Origin: an uncultured Prochlorococcus sp.
Lineage (GTDB): Bacteria; Cyanobacteriota; Cyanobacteriia; PCC-6307; Cyanobiaceae
Direction: 5' to 3'
DNA: 59,942 nucleotides
NCBI GenBank assembly: GCA_902572825.1
Contig: CACGHD010000006.1
Location: 1-59,942 of the forward strand
The notes below the pieces were generated by a model. That model was not told where the DNA came from, did not search any database, and saw only the letters and a list, made by a program, of their open reading frames with translations. Below are positions 1 through 10,812 of the stretch, one piece after another. A program made the position numbers and the translations under genes. Each line of letters begins with the position of its first letter. The stretch's first letter is position 1.

Positions 1-373
<373 letters not shown>

Positions 374-396
374 TTAATAATTTTTAAAAAAATACT

Positions 397-708
397 TTAG
401 CTTACTACAGCTAAAATATCCTTTTCTGAGAGTAAGACATATTCATCTCCTCCCAATTTAATGTCTGTACCAGCATATTTGCTGTACAAAACTTTATCGC
501 CAATACTCACTTCTGGAGTTTGTCGAGAACCGTCGTCATTAAGTTTGCCAGGACCAACCTGAGCAACCTCTCCAACCTGTGGTTTTTCTTTAGCTGAATC
601 AGGCAAAAGAATGCCCCCAGCAGTTTTTTCCTCAGATGCGGAAACTTTAATAAATATTCTATCTCCCAGTGGTTTTACTGTAGAGACTGTAAGTGAAACA
701 GCTGCCAT
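397..708 (-). CDS. groES: Co-chaperonin GroES (10 kDa)
   Basis: Heptameric lid of the GroEL folding chamber. The 103-residue length matches the family. Visible hallmarks are [11 protein letters not shown] at the start, the mobile loop with [14 protein letters not shown] (about residues 31-44), [10 protein letters not shown] and the ending [30 protein letters not shown]. It forms a two-gene operon with groEL, which follows after 50 bp, and it is divergent from the ATP synthase beta gene. I looked for a CIRCE operator (TTAGCACTC-N9-GAGTGCTAA) upstream and did not find one, so HrcA control is not supported by this sequence. Confidence 0.98.
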
Positions 709-813
709 AGATTAATGGAGGATCATGATTGAGACGCTTTGCGTCATAAAAATGGAAAGAGTAATTTTCTATCCGTATCATCAACAACATAATCTGCAGA
801 GCGGCAATTAAAC

Positions 814-860
814 CATAGTTAAACTGTGCGGGTGGCCGAACCCATTTAACGAATCGGCCC
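814..860. promoter_or_regulatory. Palindrome and GC-rich inverted repeat between groES and atpD
   Basis: This divergent intergenic region holds two symmetric elements. The first is the near-palindrome CATAGTT-A-AACTGTG at 814-828, with one mismatch in seven pairs. The second is a perfect inverted repeat GGCCGA (834-839) and TCGGCC (854-859) around a 14-nt spacer, in a GC-rich patch that stands out against the AT-rich background. It could be an operator or a leader hairpin of the atpD transcript. No known binding-site consensus was matched. Confidence 0.35.
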
Positions 861-872
861 ATGAGGTGGTAG

Positions 873-2387
<1,515 letters not shown>

Positions 2388-2429
2388 ATATTTGAATATA
2401 AATATTTAACCCTCAATAATCTTAAAGTA

Positions 2430-2834
2430 ATGACAATTTCCCTAAAAGTTCTAGCTCCTAATAAAAATGTTTATCAAGGCGAAGCTGAAGAAGTAATCCT
2501 TCCTAGTACTACTGGTCAACTTGGTATACTACCAGGACATATTTCTTTAGTCACTGCTATAGATATTGGTGTTTTAAGGCTAAGAATGAATTCCCAATGG
2601 AAATCAATAGCTCTAATGGGAGGCTTCGCTGAAGTTGAATCAGATGAAGTAATAGTTTTAGTAAATAATGCAGAAATTGGATCTGAGATAAATGTTCAGA
2701 ATGCTGAACAAAATCTTAAAGAAGCAAAATTAGCAATAAGCAAATTTCCTGAAAATGAAAAAAATCCAGCAAAAATTAAAGCCTTGAAAGAGGTTTCTAA
2801 GGCTGAGGCTAGAATTCAAGCTGCAAAAAACTAA
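2430..2834 (+). CDS. atpC: ATP synthase F1 subunit epsilon
   Basis: Central-stalk subunit that couples rotation and inhibits ATP hydrolysis. At 134 residues it has normal length. It shows the N-terminal beta-sandwich ([42 protein letters not shown]) and a C-terminal helical hairpin rich in Lys, Glu and Ala (residues about 85-134). It is co-directional with atpD and almost certainly in the same transcript. It ends 3 bp from the converging ycf65 gene, leaving no room for a separate terminator. Confidence 0.97.
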   Translation: MTISLKVLAPNKNVYQGEAEEVILPSTTGQLGILPGHISLVTAIDIGVLRLRMNSQWKSIALMGGFAEVESDEVIVLVNNAEIGSEINVQNAEQNLKEAKLAISKFPENEKNPAKIKALKEVSKAEARIQAAKN

Positions 2835-2837
2835 TAT

Positions 2838-3314
2838 TTAAGCTGTTCCACAAAAAGTTACTTCGGGAAACTTTAATTTAGCTTCTTCTAATTTCTTCGT
2901 TTTACCTTCTTCTTGCCAATAATTTATTACTTCAGTAGCTTTATTCAATATTTCTACTCTTTCGTTATCTGTAATCCAACCTTTATTTTCTAATTCACTT
3001 TTTAATTTTTCCCAAGCATCATCTCTTGGCCAAAAATAATAAGCAGTAAGAGGACTTGGACCCCCACCTACTATTTGATCGACTGCTAAAGCAACATTAT
3101 CAGGTAACCACAATACTTTAATTATGAATCTTCCTTCATCAGGTTTAGGAGTATAACCAGTAGGTACTCCATCTTCATCAATTGTGGCAGCTGCTAGTAC
3201 AGCTGTAGCACCCATCATTCCTGAGTTAGGTGAAGAATTTTTAGACTTTGGTACATCGCTGTTTTTTTCCTTTTTTTCTGTTGAATTTTGATTTAACTTA
3301 TCTGATGAGGACAT
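2838..3314 (-). CDS. ycf65: Ribosomal protein PSRP-3 / Ycf65 family
   Basis: Small-subunit ribosomal protein shared by cyanobacteria and plastids (plastid-specific ribosomal protein 3, Ycf65). The core at about residues 62-145 contains [39 protein letters not shown], and ATEVINYWQ, which are characteristic. The protein is 158 residues. The first 60 residues are a Ser/Lys/Asn-rich, low-complexity extension that is probably disordered and is not part of the family core. It lies downstream of a 52-residue small protein on the same strand. Confidence 0.9.
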   Translation of the reverse strand: MSSSDKLNQNSTEKKEKNSDVPKSKNSSPNSGMMGATAVLAAATIDEDGVPTGYTPKPDEGRFIIKVLWLPDNVALAVDQIVGGGPSPLTAYYFWPRDDAWEKLKSELENKGWITDNERVEILNKATEVINYWQEEGKTKKLEEAKLKFPEVTFCGTA

Positions 3315-3421
3315 TCACTTAATTTGCGTTTAATAAATAATTTATCAGTTTATGGTCACATTTTGATTGATTTATTCAAAATTTCTTGATTTTAGTTATT
3401 GATACCTTTTTAAGATGATTT

Positions 3422-3580
3422 TTATCTATCATGAGAGACTTCATAAAAGTCATAAATTGTAGCTTCCAATGAATCCCAAAGATCTTTGGGAATATCGTTT
3501 TCTTCAGCGAACATACCAAGCTGACTAGCTAAACCTCTCGCTTGAGAGAGTTTCAAATCATATGAATCTGAATTATTCAT
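3422..3580 (-). CDS. Small conserved-type hypothetical protein, 52 residues
   Basis: A short open frame starting MNNSDSYDLKLSQARGLASQ and ending FYEVSHDR. It is soluble, acidic and predicted largely helical, with no membrane segment and no cysteine. It sits on the minus strand between aminopeptidase P (54 bp upstream) and ycf65 (107 bp downstream), reading in the same direction. The composition is protein-like rather than AT-noise (LWDSLEATIYDFYE), which supports real coding. I do not recognise a family or function. Confidence 0.6.
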   Translation of the reverse strand: MNNSDSYDLKLSQARGLASQLGMFAEENDIPKDLWDSLEATIYDFYEVSHDR

Positions 3581-3634
3581 TTTTGAGCTTTAAACTTAAT
3601 AAAAAATAAAACTATTAACTTAATAAGTCAAATT

Positions 3635-4960
3635 TTAGAATTCTAAATCAGAAATTTCTTTTAGTGCTGCAATACTTAAAACTTCTGGGTTTTCCTCTGA
3701 GACCAGAACGTCATCTTCTATTCTTATCCCTATGCCTTTCCATTTATCATCTATGAGGGGTTGTCCCTCAGGGACTGGGATCCTATCACTGATATAAATC
3801 CCTGGTTCTACCGTAAGAATCATTCCATTCTGTAATGGCACTTCATAGTCTCCCATTCTGTATGCTCCAACATCATGAACATCTAAACCGAGCCAATGTC
3901 CAGTTCTATGCATGTAAAGATGTTTATAAGATTGATTCTCAATTATCTCCTCAGTGCTGCCAGACAATAAACCAATTTCTTTTAATCCTTCTATCAGAAT
4001 TGTTAAAGCAACATTATGAACAGAACTAGAATTCGATCCCTTCACAGCACTTTTAATTGCATTTTTCTGCGCGCTCAATACAATTTCATAGATAATTTTT
4101 TGCTCGCTAGAAAATTTACCGCCTATTGGAATGGTTCTTGTTATATCTCCATTGTAATAATCAGTTAGTGAGCAGCCAGCATCTACCAACAATAAATCTT
4201 CCTTCTTTAAGGGTGAGTTATTCGAAGTGTAATGCAAAATACATGCATTATCTCCTGAAGCAACAATAGAGTTATAAGCTGGTCCTCTTGCTCCTTTTTC
4301 CAAAAAGAACCCCTCAAGAAGACCCTGGATTTGTCTTTCATTGTTCTTTGATGAGATAGATTCTCTAACCAATTCATGAGCTTCTGCTGAGATTTGTATA
4401 GCCTCTCTCATTCTTTTAATTTCAAATTTACTTTTAATTAATCTCATCTCATTTAAATAAATTTCTGGAGATTTTATAGAATTTGCACCTGACCCTAATC
4501 TTGAGCGTTTGTCAAGTTGTTGTGAAAATATCTCAAGTACTAGTTTCTCAATTAATGGATGCTTACCAATTGAAAAAACAAGTTCATCTGAGCCATCTAA
4601 GTAAGCTGGAAGCAAATTTCTTAATTGGTTTATGGAGTGAGCTTTATCAGCATTAAACTCATTTTCAGCGCCTTCTAAACCCCATCTAAAGCCGTGCCAG
4701 ACTTCGCTCATAACATCTTTAGGAGCAACAAACATAATAAATCTCTCTCCTTTTGGCTTATGAGATAAGAAAAGAGCGATTGCATCTGGCTCATCGAAAC
4801 CGGTTAAATACCAAAAATTACTATCTTGTCTAAAAGGATATTCACAATCGGCATGATGCTTTACGAGATTCGCCCCAGGGATAATAGCAGCTTTTCCTTT
4901 TAATTTATTAAGGAAAATTTCTCTTCTTTCTTCAAAAATTTTACTGTCGGGTTTAAACAT
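3635..4960 (-). CDS. pepP: Xaa-Pro aminopeptidase (aminopeptidase P, M24B)
   Basis: Manganese-dependent cytoplasmic peptidase that removes an N-terminal residue next to proline. The 441-residue protein has the N-terminal AMP_N domain (about 1-150) and the pita-bread catalytic domain. Visible metal-site segments are LLVDAGC, NGDITRTIPI, HRTGHWLGLDVHDVG, TVEPGIYISD and GIRIEDDVLV, giving the expected Asp-Asp-His-Glu-Glu set. The start at 4960 gives FKPDSKIFEERREIFLNKL, as in PepP proteins. It is divergent from the CNNM-family gene at 5035. Confidence 0.95.
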   Translation of the reverse strand: MFKPDSKIFEERREIFLNKLKGKAAIIPGANLVKHHADCEYPFRQDSNFWYLTGFDEPDAIALFLSHKPKGERFIMFVAPKDVMSEVWHGFRWGLEGAENEFNADKAHSINQLRNLLPAYLDGSDELVFSIGKHPLIEKLVLEIFSQQLDKRSRLGSGANSIKSPEIYLNEMRLIKSKFEIKRMREAIQISAEAHELVRESISSKNNERQIQGLLEGFFLEKGARGPAYNSIVASGDNACILHYTSNNSPLKKEDLLLVDAGCSLTDYYNGDITRTIPIGGKFSSEQKIIYEIVLSAQKNAIKSAVKGSNSSSVHNVALTILIEGLKEIGLLSGSTEEIIENQSYKHLYMHRTGHWLGLDVHDVGAYRMGDYEVPLQNGMILTVEPGIYISDRIPVPEGQPLIDDKWKGIGIRIEDDVLVSEENPEVLSIAALKEISDLEF

Positions 4961-5034
4961 AAATGATGTATTGGCGTGTTTTTAAAAAAAATGGAAGAAT
5001 GAATTAAAACAGAATTAGTAACAAATCTATTTTA

Positions 5035-6012
5035 ATGGAACCAAGTGTTTACGGCTTAATATTGCTTATATTGATAATCTTAATTGGGTCTGCATGTTGT
5101 TCGGGAGTAGAGGCGGCATTTTTAGCTGTCAATTCAATTAGAATTTTAGAATTAGCCTCAAAACAAAAACCAAAAAGTTCTGCAAATCAACTACTTAAAC
5201 TAAGAAAACATCTCGGAAGGACACTAACTGTAATTACTATTACTAATAACGGATTTAACATCATTGGGAGTCTTATTTTAGGGGTATACGGAGCATTGAT
5301 AATTAATAGTAGTTACGGCTTAACCTTATTTTCAATTGTTTTTTATATCTTAGTTGTTTTAGTAGGAGAAGTTCTTCCGAAAGCTCTTGGTACAAGATTT
5401 TCAGTTCAAATAGCATTATTATCAGTTCCTATCTTGAGAATATTAAATATCTTAATGAGGCCATTCTTAATATTAATCGAACAGATATTTCCCGTTATTA
5501 CTGCAGAAAATGAAATTTCAACTGATGAGGAGGAAATTAGACAAATGGCAAAAATTGGGAGTCAAAAAGGTTTAATAGAGGCTGATGAAGCGGCAATGAT
5601 ATTTAAGGTTTTTCAATTAAATGACTTAAAAGCGAAAGACTTAATGATCCCTAGGGTATCAGCACCATGTCTTGATGGCTCTTCTAATCTTGATGAGATT
5701 TCAAAACTTATAATGTCTGACAACTCTCCATGGTGGGTCGTTTTGGGAGATAAAGTTGACAAAATACAAGGTGTAGTTAAACGTGAAAAAATGTTATCAG
5801 AATTAATTAACAGGGAAAATAAAAAATTATTATCAGAAATCTGCGAACCTGTAGATTACATTCCAGAAATGATTAAGGCAGATCAATTATTAACAAGATT
5901 TGACAAGAATCATAAAGGAGTAAAAGTAGTAGTAGATGAATTTGGAGGATTCGTGGGGATTATTGGTGCAGAAGCTGTCTTGTCTGTATTAGCTGGCTGG
6001 TGGAAAAAATAA
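5035..6012 (+). CDS. CNNM/DUF21 membrane protein with CBS domains (hemolysin-like, TlyC/CorC group)
   Basis: A 325-residue protein with an N-terminal DUF21 (CNNM) transmembrane domain (about 1-150; hydrophobic helices near 5-30, 65-90, 95-125 and 130-155). It contains GEVLPKALGTRFS, a hallmark of this family, followed by a CBS-pair region from about 180 to 310 (AKDLMIPRVSAPCLDG, VDEFGGFVGIIG). Relatives are implicated in divalent cation, especially magnesium, transport. The C-terminal CorC_HlyC domain of longer members is missing. It leads a plus-strand run with a GTPase only 3 bp downstream. Confidence 0.88.
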   Translation: MEPSVYGLILLILIILIGSACCSGVEAAFLAVNSIRILELASKQKPKSSANQLLKLRKHLGRTLTVITITNNGFNIIGSLILGVYGALIINSSYGLTLFSIVFYILVVLVGEVLPKALGTRFSVQIALLSVPILRILNILMRPFLILIEQIFPVITAENEISTDEEEIRQMAKIGSQKGLIEADEAAMIFKVFQLNDLKAKDLMIPRVSAPCLDGSSNLDEISKLIMSDNSPWWVVLGDKVDKIQGVVKREKMLSELINRENKKLLSEICEPVDYIPEMIKADQLLTRFDKNHKGVKVVVDEFGGFVGIIGAEAVLSVLAGWWKK

Positions 6013-6015
6013 ATT

Positions 6016-7257
6016 ATGAAAGAATTGAAAATTAATAAAAATTATTTAATTTTGAAAAGTTGGTGGGAGACAATTGATCTTACCAACTATGAAAAAAGTT
6101 TTTTTAATAGAGAAATAATTTCTTTTAATCAACAACTTTTTAGGCTAAAAGAAAAAAAAATAAGAATTGGCGCATATGGTAAATCGGGAGTGGGAAAATC
6201 CTCTGTTTTAAATTCCTTTTTTAAAGAAGATATATTCAAAACGGATATTATTAATGGGACCACAAGAGAAATACAAGCTGAAGAATGGAATATTAAAGAT
6301 CAAACACTGAATAGTGTAGAATTCCTAGATTCTCCAGGATTTGATTTCTGCGATATTAAATTCCCAGATAAAGTTTACTCGTCCATAAATCACTCAGATA
6401 TAATCTTATTTATAGTCTCAGGGGATTTAAATAGAAATGAATTAAGCGAAATCAACTCCTTGATTAAAGATGGGAAAAAAATTATTATAACTTTAAATAA
6501 AATCGATCTTTTAAATAAAATTGAATTAAAAGAAATATTAGAAAGTATAAAGTTTAAGCTTCCAAAAGATTTAAATATTCCCATAATTATTAATTATGAA
6601 AATAATCTAAAAAATTACATTACAAAGATAATAAATCAACATGGTGAGATATTTTTAACACTAAATTCTCTTCAATCAGCTGACAAATTGTTTCTGCAGA
6701 TAAAAGAGCAAAGATTGAAAAAAAGGCAGAAATTAGCGCAATCAACTATTGGTAAATTTTCGACCATAAAGGCATCAACGGTAGCTCTTAATCCTTTTAT
6801 TCTGTTCGACATTGCTGGTAGTTATGCTCTAGATACTGCATTGATTAGCGAATTGAGTAAGATTTATGGCTTAAATTTAAAGGGTGAATCTACTAGAAAA
6901 ATATTCAAAAACATATCAATTAATAATTTATTTTTGGGCATCACTCAAGTTGGAGTAAATACATCTTTCAATCTTGTTAGGAAACTAATTTTACTAACAG
7001 CACCTTTTACTAACGGGCTATCATTATTACCTTATGGGCCTATCGCAATTATTCAGGCAGCAATAGCTATTCATTCTACAAAAATTCTTGGAAAATTAGC
7101 AGCAAAAGAGATATTTAAAAAAAGTAAAGCTTCATTTATAGAACCATATGTAATACTTAAAAATGTTAATTTTAATGAACCAGAGATTTTTAAACACATA
7201 AATATTTATTTAACAAAAAGAAATTTAAAAAATAATTTTGTTAATTTTTTACCTTAA
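6016..7257 (+). CDS. Era-like GTPase with C-terminal DUF697-type hydrophobic domain
   Basis: A 413-residue GTPase. G1 is GAYGKSGVGKSS (about 52-63), G2 probably the Thr pair in NGTTRE (82-83), G3 DSPG (105-108), and G4 NKID (161-164). After about residue 240 comes a C-terminal part with hydrophobic helices (ALNPFILFDIAG, LLPYGPIAIIQAAIAIHS), like the DUF697/YcjF-type domain of membrane-associated dynamin/Era-like proteins. It sits 3 bp after a CNNM membrane protein and 8 bp before nadD. The precise role is unknown; membrane association is inferred from the hydrophobic segment. Confidence 0.82.
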   Translation: MKELKINKNYLILKSWWETIDLTNYEKSFFNREIISFNQQLFRLKEKKIRIGAYGKSGVGKSSVLNSFFKEDIFKTDIINGTTREIQAEEWNIKDQTLNSVEFLDSPGFDFCDIKFPDKVYSSINHSDIILFIVSGDLNRNELSEINSLIKDGKKIIITLNKIDLLNKIELKEILESIKFKLPKDLNIPIIINYENNLKNYITKIINQHGEIFLTLNSLQSADKLFLQIKEQRLKKRQKLAQSTIGKFSTIKASTVALNPFILFDIAGSYALDTALISELSKIYGLNLKGESTRKIFKNISINNLFLGITQVGVNTSFNLVRKLILLTAPFTNGLSLLPYGPIAIIQAAIAIHSTKILGKLAAKEIFKKSKASFIEPYVILKNVNFNEPEIFKHINIYLTKRNLKNNFVNFLP

Positions 7258-7265
7258 AACTTAAA

Positions 7266-7844
7266 ATGGAAAAAAGAATTGCATTATTTGGTACTAGTGC
7301 AGATCCACCTACAATTGGACATAAAAAAATACTTGAAGAATTATCAAAAATTTATGCTTTTACCATTAGCTATGTAAGCAATAACCCCACAAAAAAGCAC
7401 ATAGAGGATATATCAATTCGTAGCCATTTATTAAGAACTCTTATAGAAGATTTAGATAATCCAAAAATTTTATTTAATCAAAGTGTTAGTAGCCAATGGG
7501 CAGTAGAGTCAATCAAAAAATGCAAAGAAATTTATGAATTTAATAATTTAGATTTTGTTGTTGGGAGTGATTTAATTAAAGATATTTTCTACTGGAAAAA
7601 TTTTGACAAGATTATTTTGGAAGTAAGTTTTTATATAATTTTAAGAGAGGGATATCCTGTTGAATCAAATACTCTTAGAATGTTAGAGACTTACAAAGTG
7701 AAATTTAAGATTTCGACCATCAAAATCCCAGAAACTTCAAGTTCTAATTTTAGATTAAATTTTAATTGTTCTAATTTACCAACCTCATTAATAGATATAG
7801 TTAAGAAGAATAATTTATATGAATCTACTAAATTAGTTGAATGA
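7266..7844 (+). CDS. nadD: Nicotinate-nucleotide adenylyltransferase
   Basis: Transfers AMP from ATP to nicotinate mononucleotide, making deamido-NAD. The 192-residue protein begins IALFGTSADPPTIGHKKIL with the nucleotidyltransferase motif xxGH at residues 18-19. It has FVVGSDLIKDIFYWKNFDKI (substrate pocket) and the C-terminal SSNFR in place of the common ISSTxxR. It overlaps nadE by four bases (ATGA), so the two successive steps of NAD synthesis are translationally coupled. Confidence 0.9.
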   Translation: MEKRIALFGTSADPPTIGHKKILEELSKIYAFTISYVSNNPTKKHIEDISIRSHLLRTLIEDLDNPKILFNQSVSSQWAVESIKKCKEIYEFNNLDFVVGSDLIKDIFYWKNFDKIILEVSFYIILREGYPVESNTLRMLETYKVKFKISTIKIPETSSSNFRLNFNCSNLPTSLIDIVKKNNLYESTKLVE

Positions 7845-9538
7845 AATTTTTACTTGCTCAAATAAATCCAGTTGTTGGAGATTTAGAGGGCAATGCAAAA
7901 AAAATACTATATATTGCTTCGAAAGCTTGCTCAATTTCTGCTGATTTTGTTCTTACTCCAGAATTGTCATTATGGGGATATCCTGCAAATGACTTACTTT
8001 TAAAAAAAAATTTAATCAAAAATCAATATCAAATAATTGATCAACTAGCCTTTGATATAAATAAAAAATATGGAAACCTATGTATCACAGTAGGGATAGC
8101 TGAGATAATAAATGATTCTTTTTTCCCAAACCTTTATAACTCTATTGCTTTGCTTGAGGGCGGTCAATGGAAAATAATTGCTCGTAAAATTATTCTTCCT
8201 AATTACGAAGTATTTGATGAAAAAAGATACTTTAGATCAGAAGAAAAAGTTTCCGTAGTGGTAAAAAAAATTAAAAATAAAAATTGGCGACTTGGCTTTA
8301 CTATATGTGAGGATTTATGGGTCAACAAAGATATAGAAGGCAGAGGAATTCATAAAAAAAATCCTATTATTGATTTAAAGAAAAAAAAAGTTAATATTTT
8401 AATAAATTTATCAGCTTCCCCATATACTTTCAAAAAGTTAGAGCTAAGATCCAAAGTTTCCAGTTTTGCTGCACAATATCTTCAAGTTCCTCTGATTTAT
8501 GTAAACCAGATTGGAGCAAATGATAATTTAATTTTTGATGGAAGTAGTTTTATCCTTGATAAGAATGGATCAAAAATAAAGCAACTTAAATCTTTTTCAG
8601 AAGAGCTCTCCAGTTGGGAAATTGATCAAACAAAACCTGAAAGAAATAAATTTGAAAACTCCGAGATGTCATCTATTTTTGATGCATTAGTTCTTGGTGT
8701 TAAAGATTATGCAAAAAAATGTGGATTTAAAACAGCTTTAATTGGATTAAGCGGTGGCATTGATTCAGCACTTGTTTCAGCGATTACAACTGCTGCTCTT
8801 GGAAGTGATAATGTTTATTGCGTCTCAATGCCGTCTAAATGGAGCTCATCTCATTCAAAGAGTGATGCAAAAGATTTAGCTAGAAGGTTAAATATAAATT
8901 TCAACAGCATCCCAATTGAAAACTTGATGACCTCTTTTGAAGAGTCTTTTATAAAAAATATAGATTTCGAAATGGCTGAAATAACAAATCAAAATATTCA
9001 GTCAAGGATAAGAGGAACGCTTCTGATGGCTTTAGCAAATCAAGAAAAGCATTTATTACTTTCAACAGGTAATAAATCGGAACTAGCCGTAGGATATTGC
9101 ACACTTTATGGTGATATGAATGGAGGATTATCTGTAATAGGAGATTTATATAAAAGCAATGTTTTTAAATTATGCAATTGGCTTGATAGTAAAGATTCAA
9201 TTAATCACAGAAAATCATATATGTTAGATATGAACGTAGATATAATTGGAGAAAATATACGCAAAAAAGCTCCAAGTGCCGAATTAGGGCCTAATCAATT
9301 AGATACTGATTCTCTCCCACCTTATTCCATTCTAGATAATATTCTTAAAGGAATTATTGAAGAGAAAAAAGACTTAAAACAACTAGAAGAAGATGGTTAT
9401 AAAAAAGAATTAATTTTAAAAATAATCTCACTTATGAAAAAAGCAGAATTTAAAAGGAAACAGGCTCCTCCAATTCTAAAATTAAGCAGTCAATCATTAG
9501 GAAGTGACTGGAGAGTTCCAATAGCAATATCTTATTAA
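7841..9538 (+). CDS. nadE: Glutamine-dependent NAD+ synthetase
   Basis: Converts deamido-NAD to NAD using ATP and ammonia released from glutamine. The 565-residue protein has an N-terminal nitrilase-type glutaminase domain (about 1-270; Glu in TPELSLWGYP, Cys in FTICEDLW) and a C-terminal synthetase domain with the PP-loop GLSGGIDSALV (about residue 300), LLSTGNKSELAVGYCTLYGD and GGLSVIGDLYKS. It starts inside the end of nadD. Its stop codon shares the tetranucleotide TTAA with the stop of the converging DUF3326 gene. Confidence 0.97.
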   Translation: MKFLLAQINPVVGDLEGNAKKILYIASKACSISADFVLTPELSLWGYPANDLLLKKNLIKNQYQIIDQLAFDINKKYGNLCITVGIAEIINDSFFPNLYNSIALLEGGQWKIIARKIILPNYEVFDEKRYFRSEEKVSVVVKKIKNKNWRLGFTICEDLWVNKDIEGRGIHKKNPIIDLKKKKVNILINLSASPYTFKKLELRSKVSSFAAQYLQVPLIYVNQIGANDNLIFDGSSFILDKNGSKIKQLKSFSEELSSWEIDQTKPERNKFENSEMSSIFDALVLGVKDYAKKCGFKTALIGLSGGIDSALVSAITTAALGSDNVYCVSMPSKWSSSHSKSDAKDLARRLNINFNSIPIENLMTSFEESFIKNIDFEMAEITNQNIQSRIRGTLLMALANQEKHLLLSTGNKSELAVGYCTLYGDMNGGLSVIGDLYKSNVFKLCNWLDSKDSINHRKSYMLDMNVDIIGENIRKKAPSAELGPNQLDTDSLPPYSILDNILKGIIEEKKDLKQLEEDGYKKELILKIISLMKKAEFKRKQAPPILKLSSQSLGSDWRVPIAISY

Positions 9539-10593
9539 TCATTATTAGAAATTTTTTGAATTTTTTTTAAAGGTCGTTTAACCGAATCGAGGTTTATACC
9601 TCTTTTGATAGCAAGAATTATTCCTGCAGCTTCTAAATAATTATCCACTTCAAAAAGATTGGGATAATCAAAAAACTTATTTGTCACTTTTAATGTATTT
9701 TGATTTTTTACAGAGATAATATTTAAACCTTTTTCAATCCCTGCTAGTACTACTTCTCCACCTAGTGCTCCATTAGGAACAACAATAGATTCAATCTGAT
9801 CGGGGTGTAGTGAGATTGATTCATTCTTAGCAGGCAATTCAACAATGTCAGGTGCATTGCTCAACCCAATTAATACTGATGGTAAAAAAGTGTATCCTAT
9901 TTCTTCTGCAGCTGCACGAGGATCTAAATTTTCATTCAATTCAATTGGATTCAAAGCAGGTGCGTGAGCACAGGGAACTTTTAAAAATTTGCTTATTAAA
10001 TGACTTATAACTGCTTCAACTCCAGCAATAGGGTCAACCCCTTTTCCCTCTCGATAGATATTTGTTTCTAAAGAATCTGAATCATCTGGAAATTTTGCCA
10101 CAATTGCTATTGCCGTAACTCCTTTTTCTATTAAACATTTTCCAGCATCAATTAGAGTATCAGGATTTTCAATTGTACCACCACTGATTTTTGAAGAATC
10201 AGAATCAATAACTATGTTTAATGGCTTTTTTGTAATCACATAAGAATGAACATTAATCCCTAAAGTAGAAACGCAAGCATCAGCAACTTGTAAATGTCTT
10301 ACTAATATTTCTTTTTCAATGGCTGAATCAAAAATTATCCCAATTTTCTGTTGCTTTACCCTCCTTAAAGCGATTTCTCCTTTAGCAAGTCGGTCTAAAC
10401 TATAACCCTCAACATAAAAAATATTTTTATCTTTTTCAGAAAGAGTACCGCCATTCATAACATTTGGATGAGTAATTAAACATCCACTTGCGGATGCTAA
10501 TAATTTGGCGGTAGGAAGTGCATCCCCAGCAAAACCTCCTACTTCACAACCAATACCAGTTGGAACAATAAATATTGTTGGTGAATTTTCCAT
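9535..10593 (-). CDS. DUF3326 family protein
   Basis: A 352-residue protein that I place in DUF3326, a family of unknown function found in cyanobacteria and plants. Recognisable segments are FIVPTGIGCEVGGFAGDALP at the N-terminus, ITHPNVMNGGTL, DPIAGVEAVISHLISK, PCAHAPAL and VVPNGALGGEVVLAG. It has no signal peptide or membrane helix, so it is likely cytoplasmic. It follows the 63-residue protein after 27 bp on the same strand, placing it at the distal end of the ATP synthase cluster. The function is not known. Confidence 0.82.
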   Translation of the reverse strand: MENSPTIFIVPTGIGCEVGGFAGDALPTAKLLASASGCLITHPNVMNGGTLSEKDKNIFYVEGYSLDRLAKGEIALRRVKQQKIGIIFDSAIEKEILVRHLQVADACVSTLGINVHSYVITKKPLNIVIDSDSSKISGGTIENPDTLIDAGKCLIEKGVTAIAIVAKFPDDSDSLETNIYREGKGVDPIAGVEAVISHLISKFLKVPCAHAPALNPIELNENLDPRAAAEEIGYTFLPSVLIGLSNAPDIVELPAKNESISLHPDQIESIVVPNGALGGEVVLAGIEKGLNIISVKNQNTLKVTNKFFDYPNLFEVDNYLEAAGIILAIKRGINLDSVKRPLKKIQKISNND

Positions 10594-10620
10594 TATTAAA
10601 AATATTTCAATTTATATTTT

Positions 10621-10812
10621 TTAATTAGCTAAGACAGCTTTAATTTTAAGTTTTTTTGTTCCAAGAGAGTCAATAGAATCTTGAATATCAACAATTGACC
10701 ATCGAATTAAATCTCCTTTTTTTTCTAAATTTTTAATGATGAATTCCCTTAAATTTTTTAATTTTATTGAAACTGGCCAATCTAAATAATAATCAACTGA
10801 ACTTAATTTCAT
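10621..10812 (-). CDS. Small conserved-type protein, 63 residues, linked to ferredoxin
   Basis: A 63-residue basic protein (KLSSVDYYLDWPVSIKLKN...KIKAVLAN). It has no cysteine and no membrane helix, and looks like a small alpha/beta domain. Its ATG overlaps the last codon and stop of the upstream [2Fe-2S] ferredoxin gene by four bases (ATGA). This strongly supports real coding and translational coupling. I do not recognise a function; a partner of the ferredoxin is a guess from position only. Confidence 0.72.
   Translation of the reverse strand: MKLSSVDYYLDWPVSIKLKNLREFIIKNLEKKGDLIRWSIVDIQDSIDSLGTKKLKIKAVLAN

Noticed and set aside
659-862. Minus-strand open frame of 67 codons upstream of and overlapping groES
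   Set aside because: It overlaps the start of groES in another frame, covers the divergent promoter region, and its translation shows no protein-like pattern.
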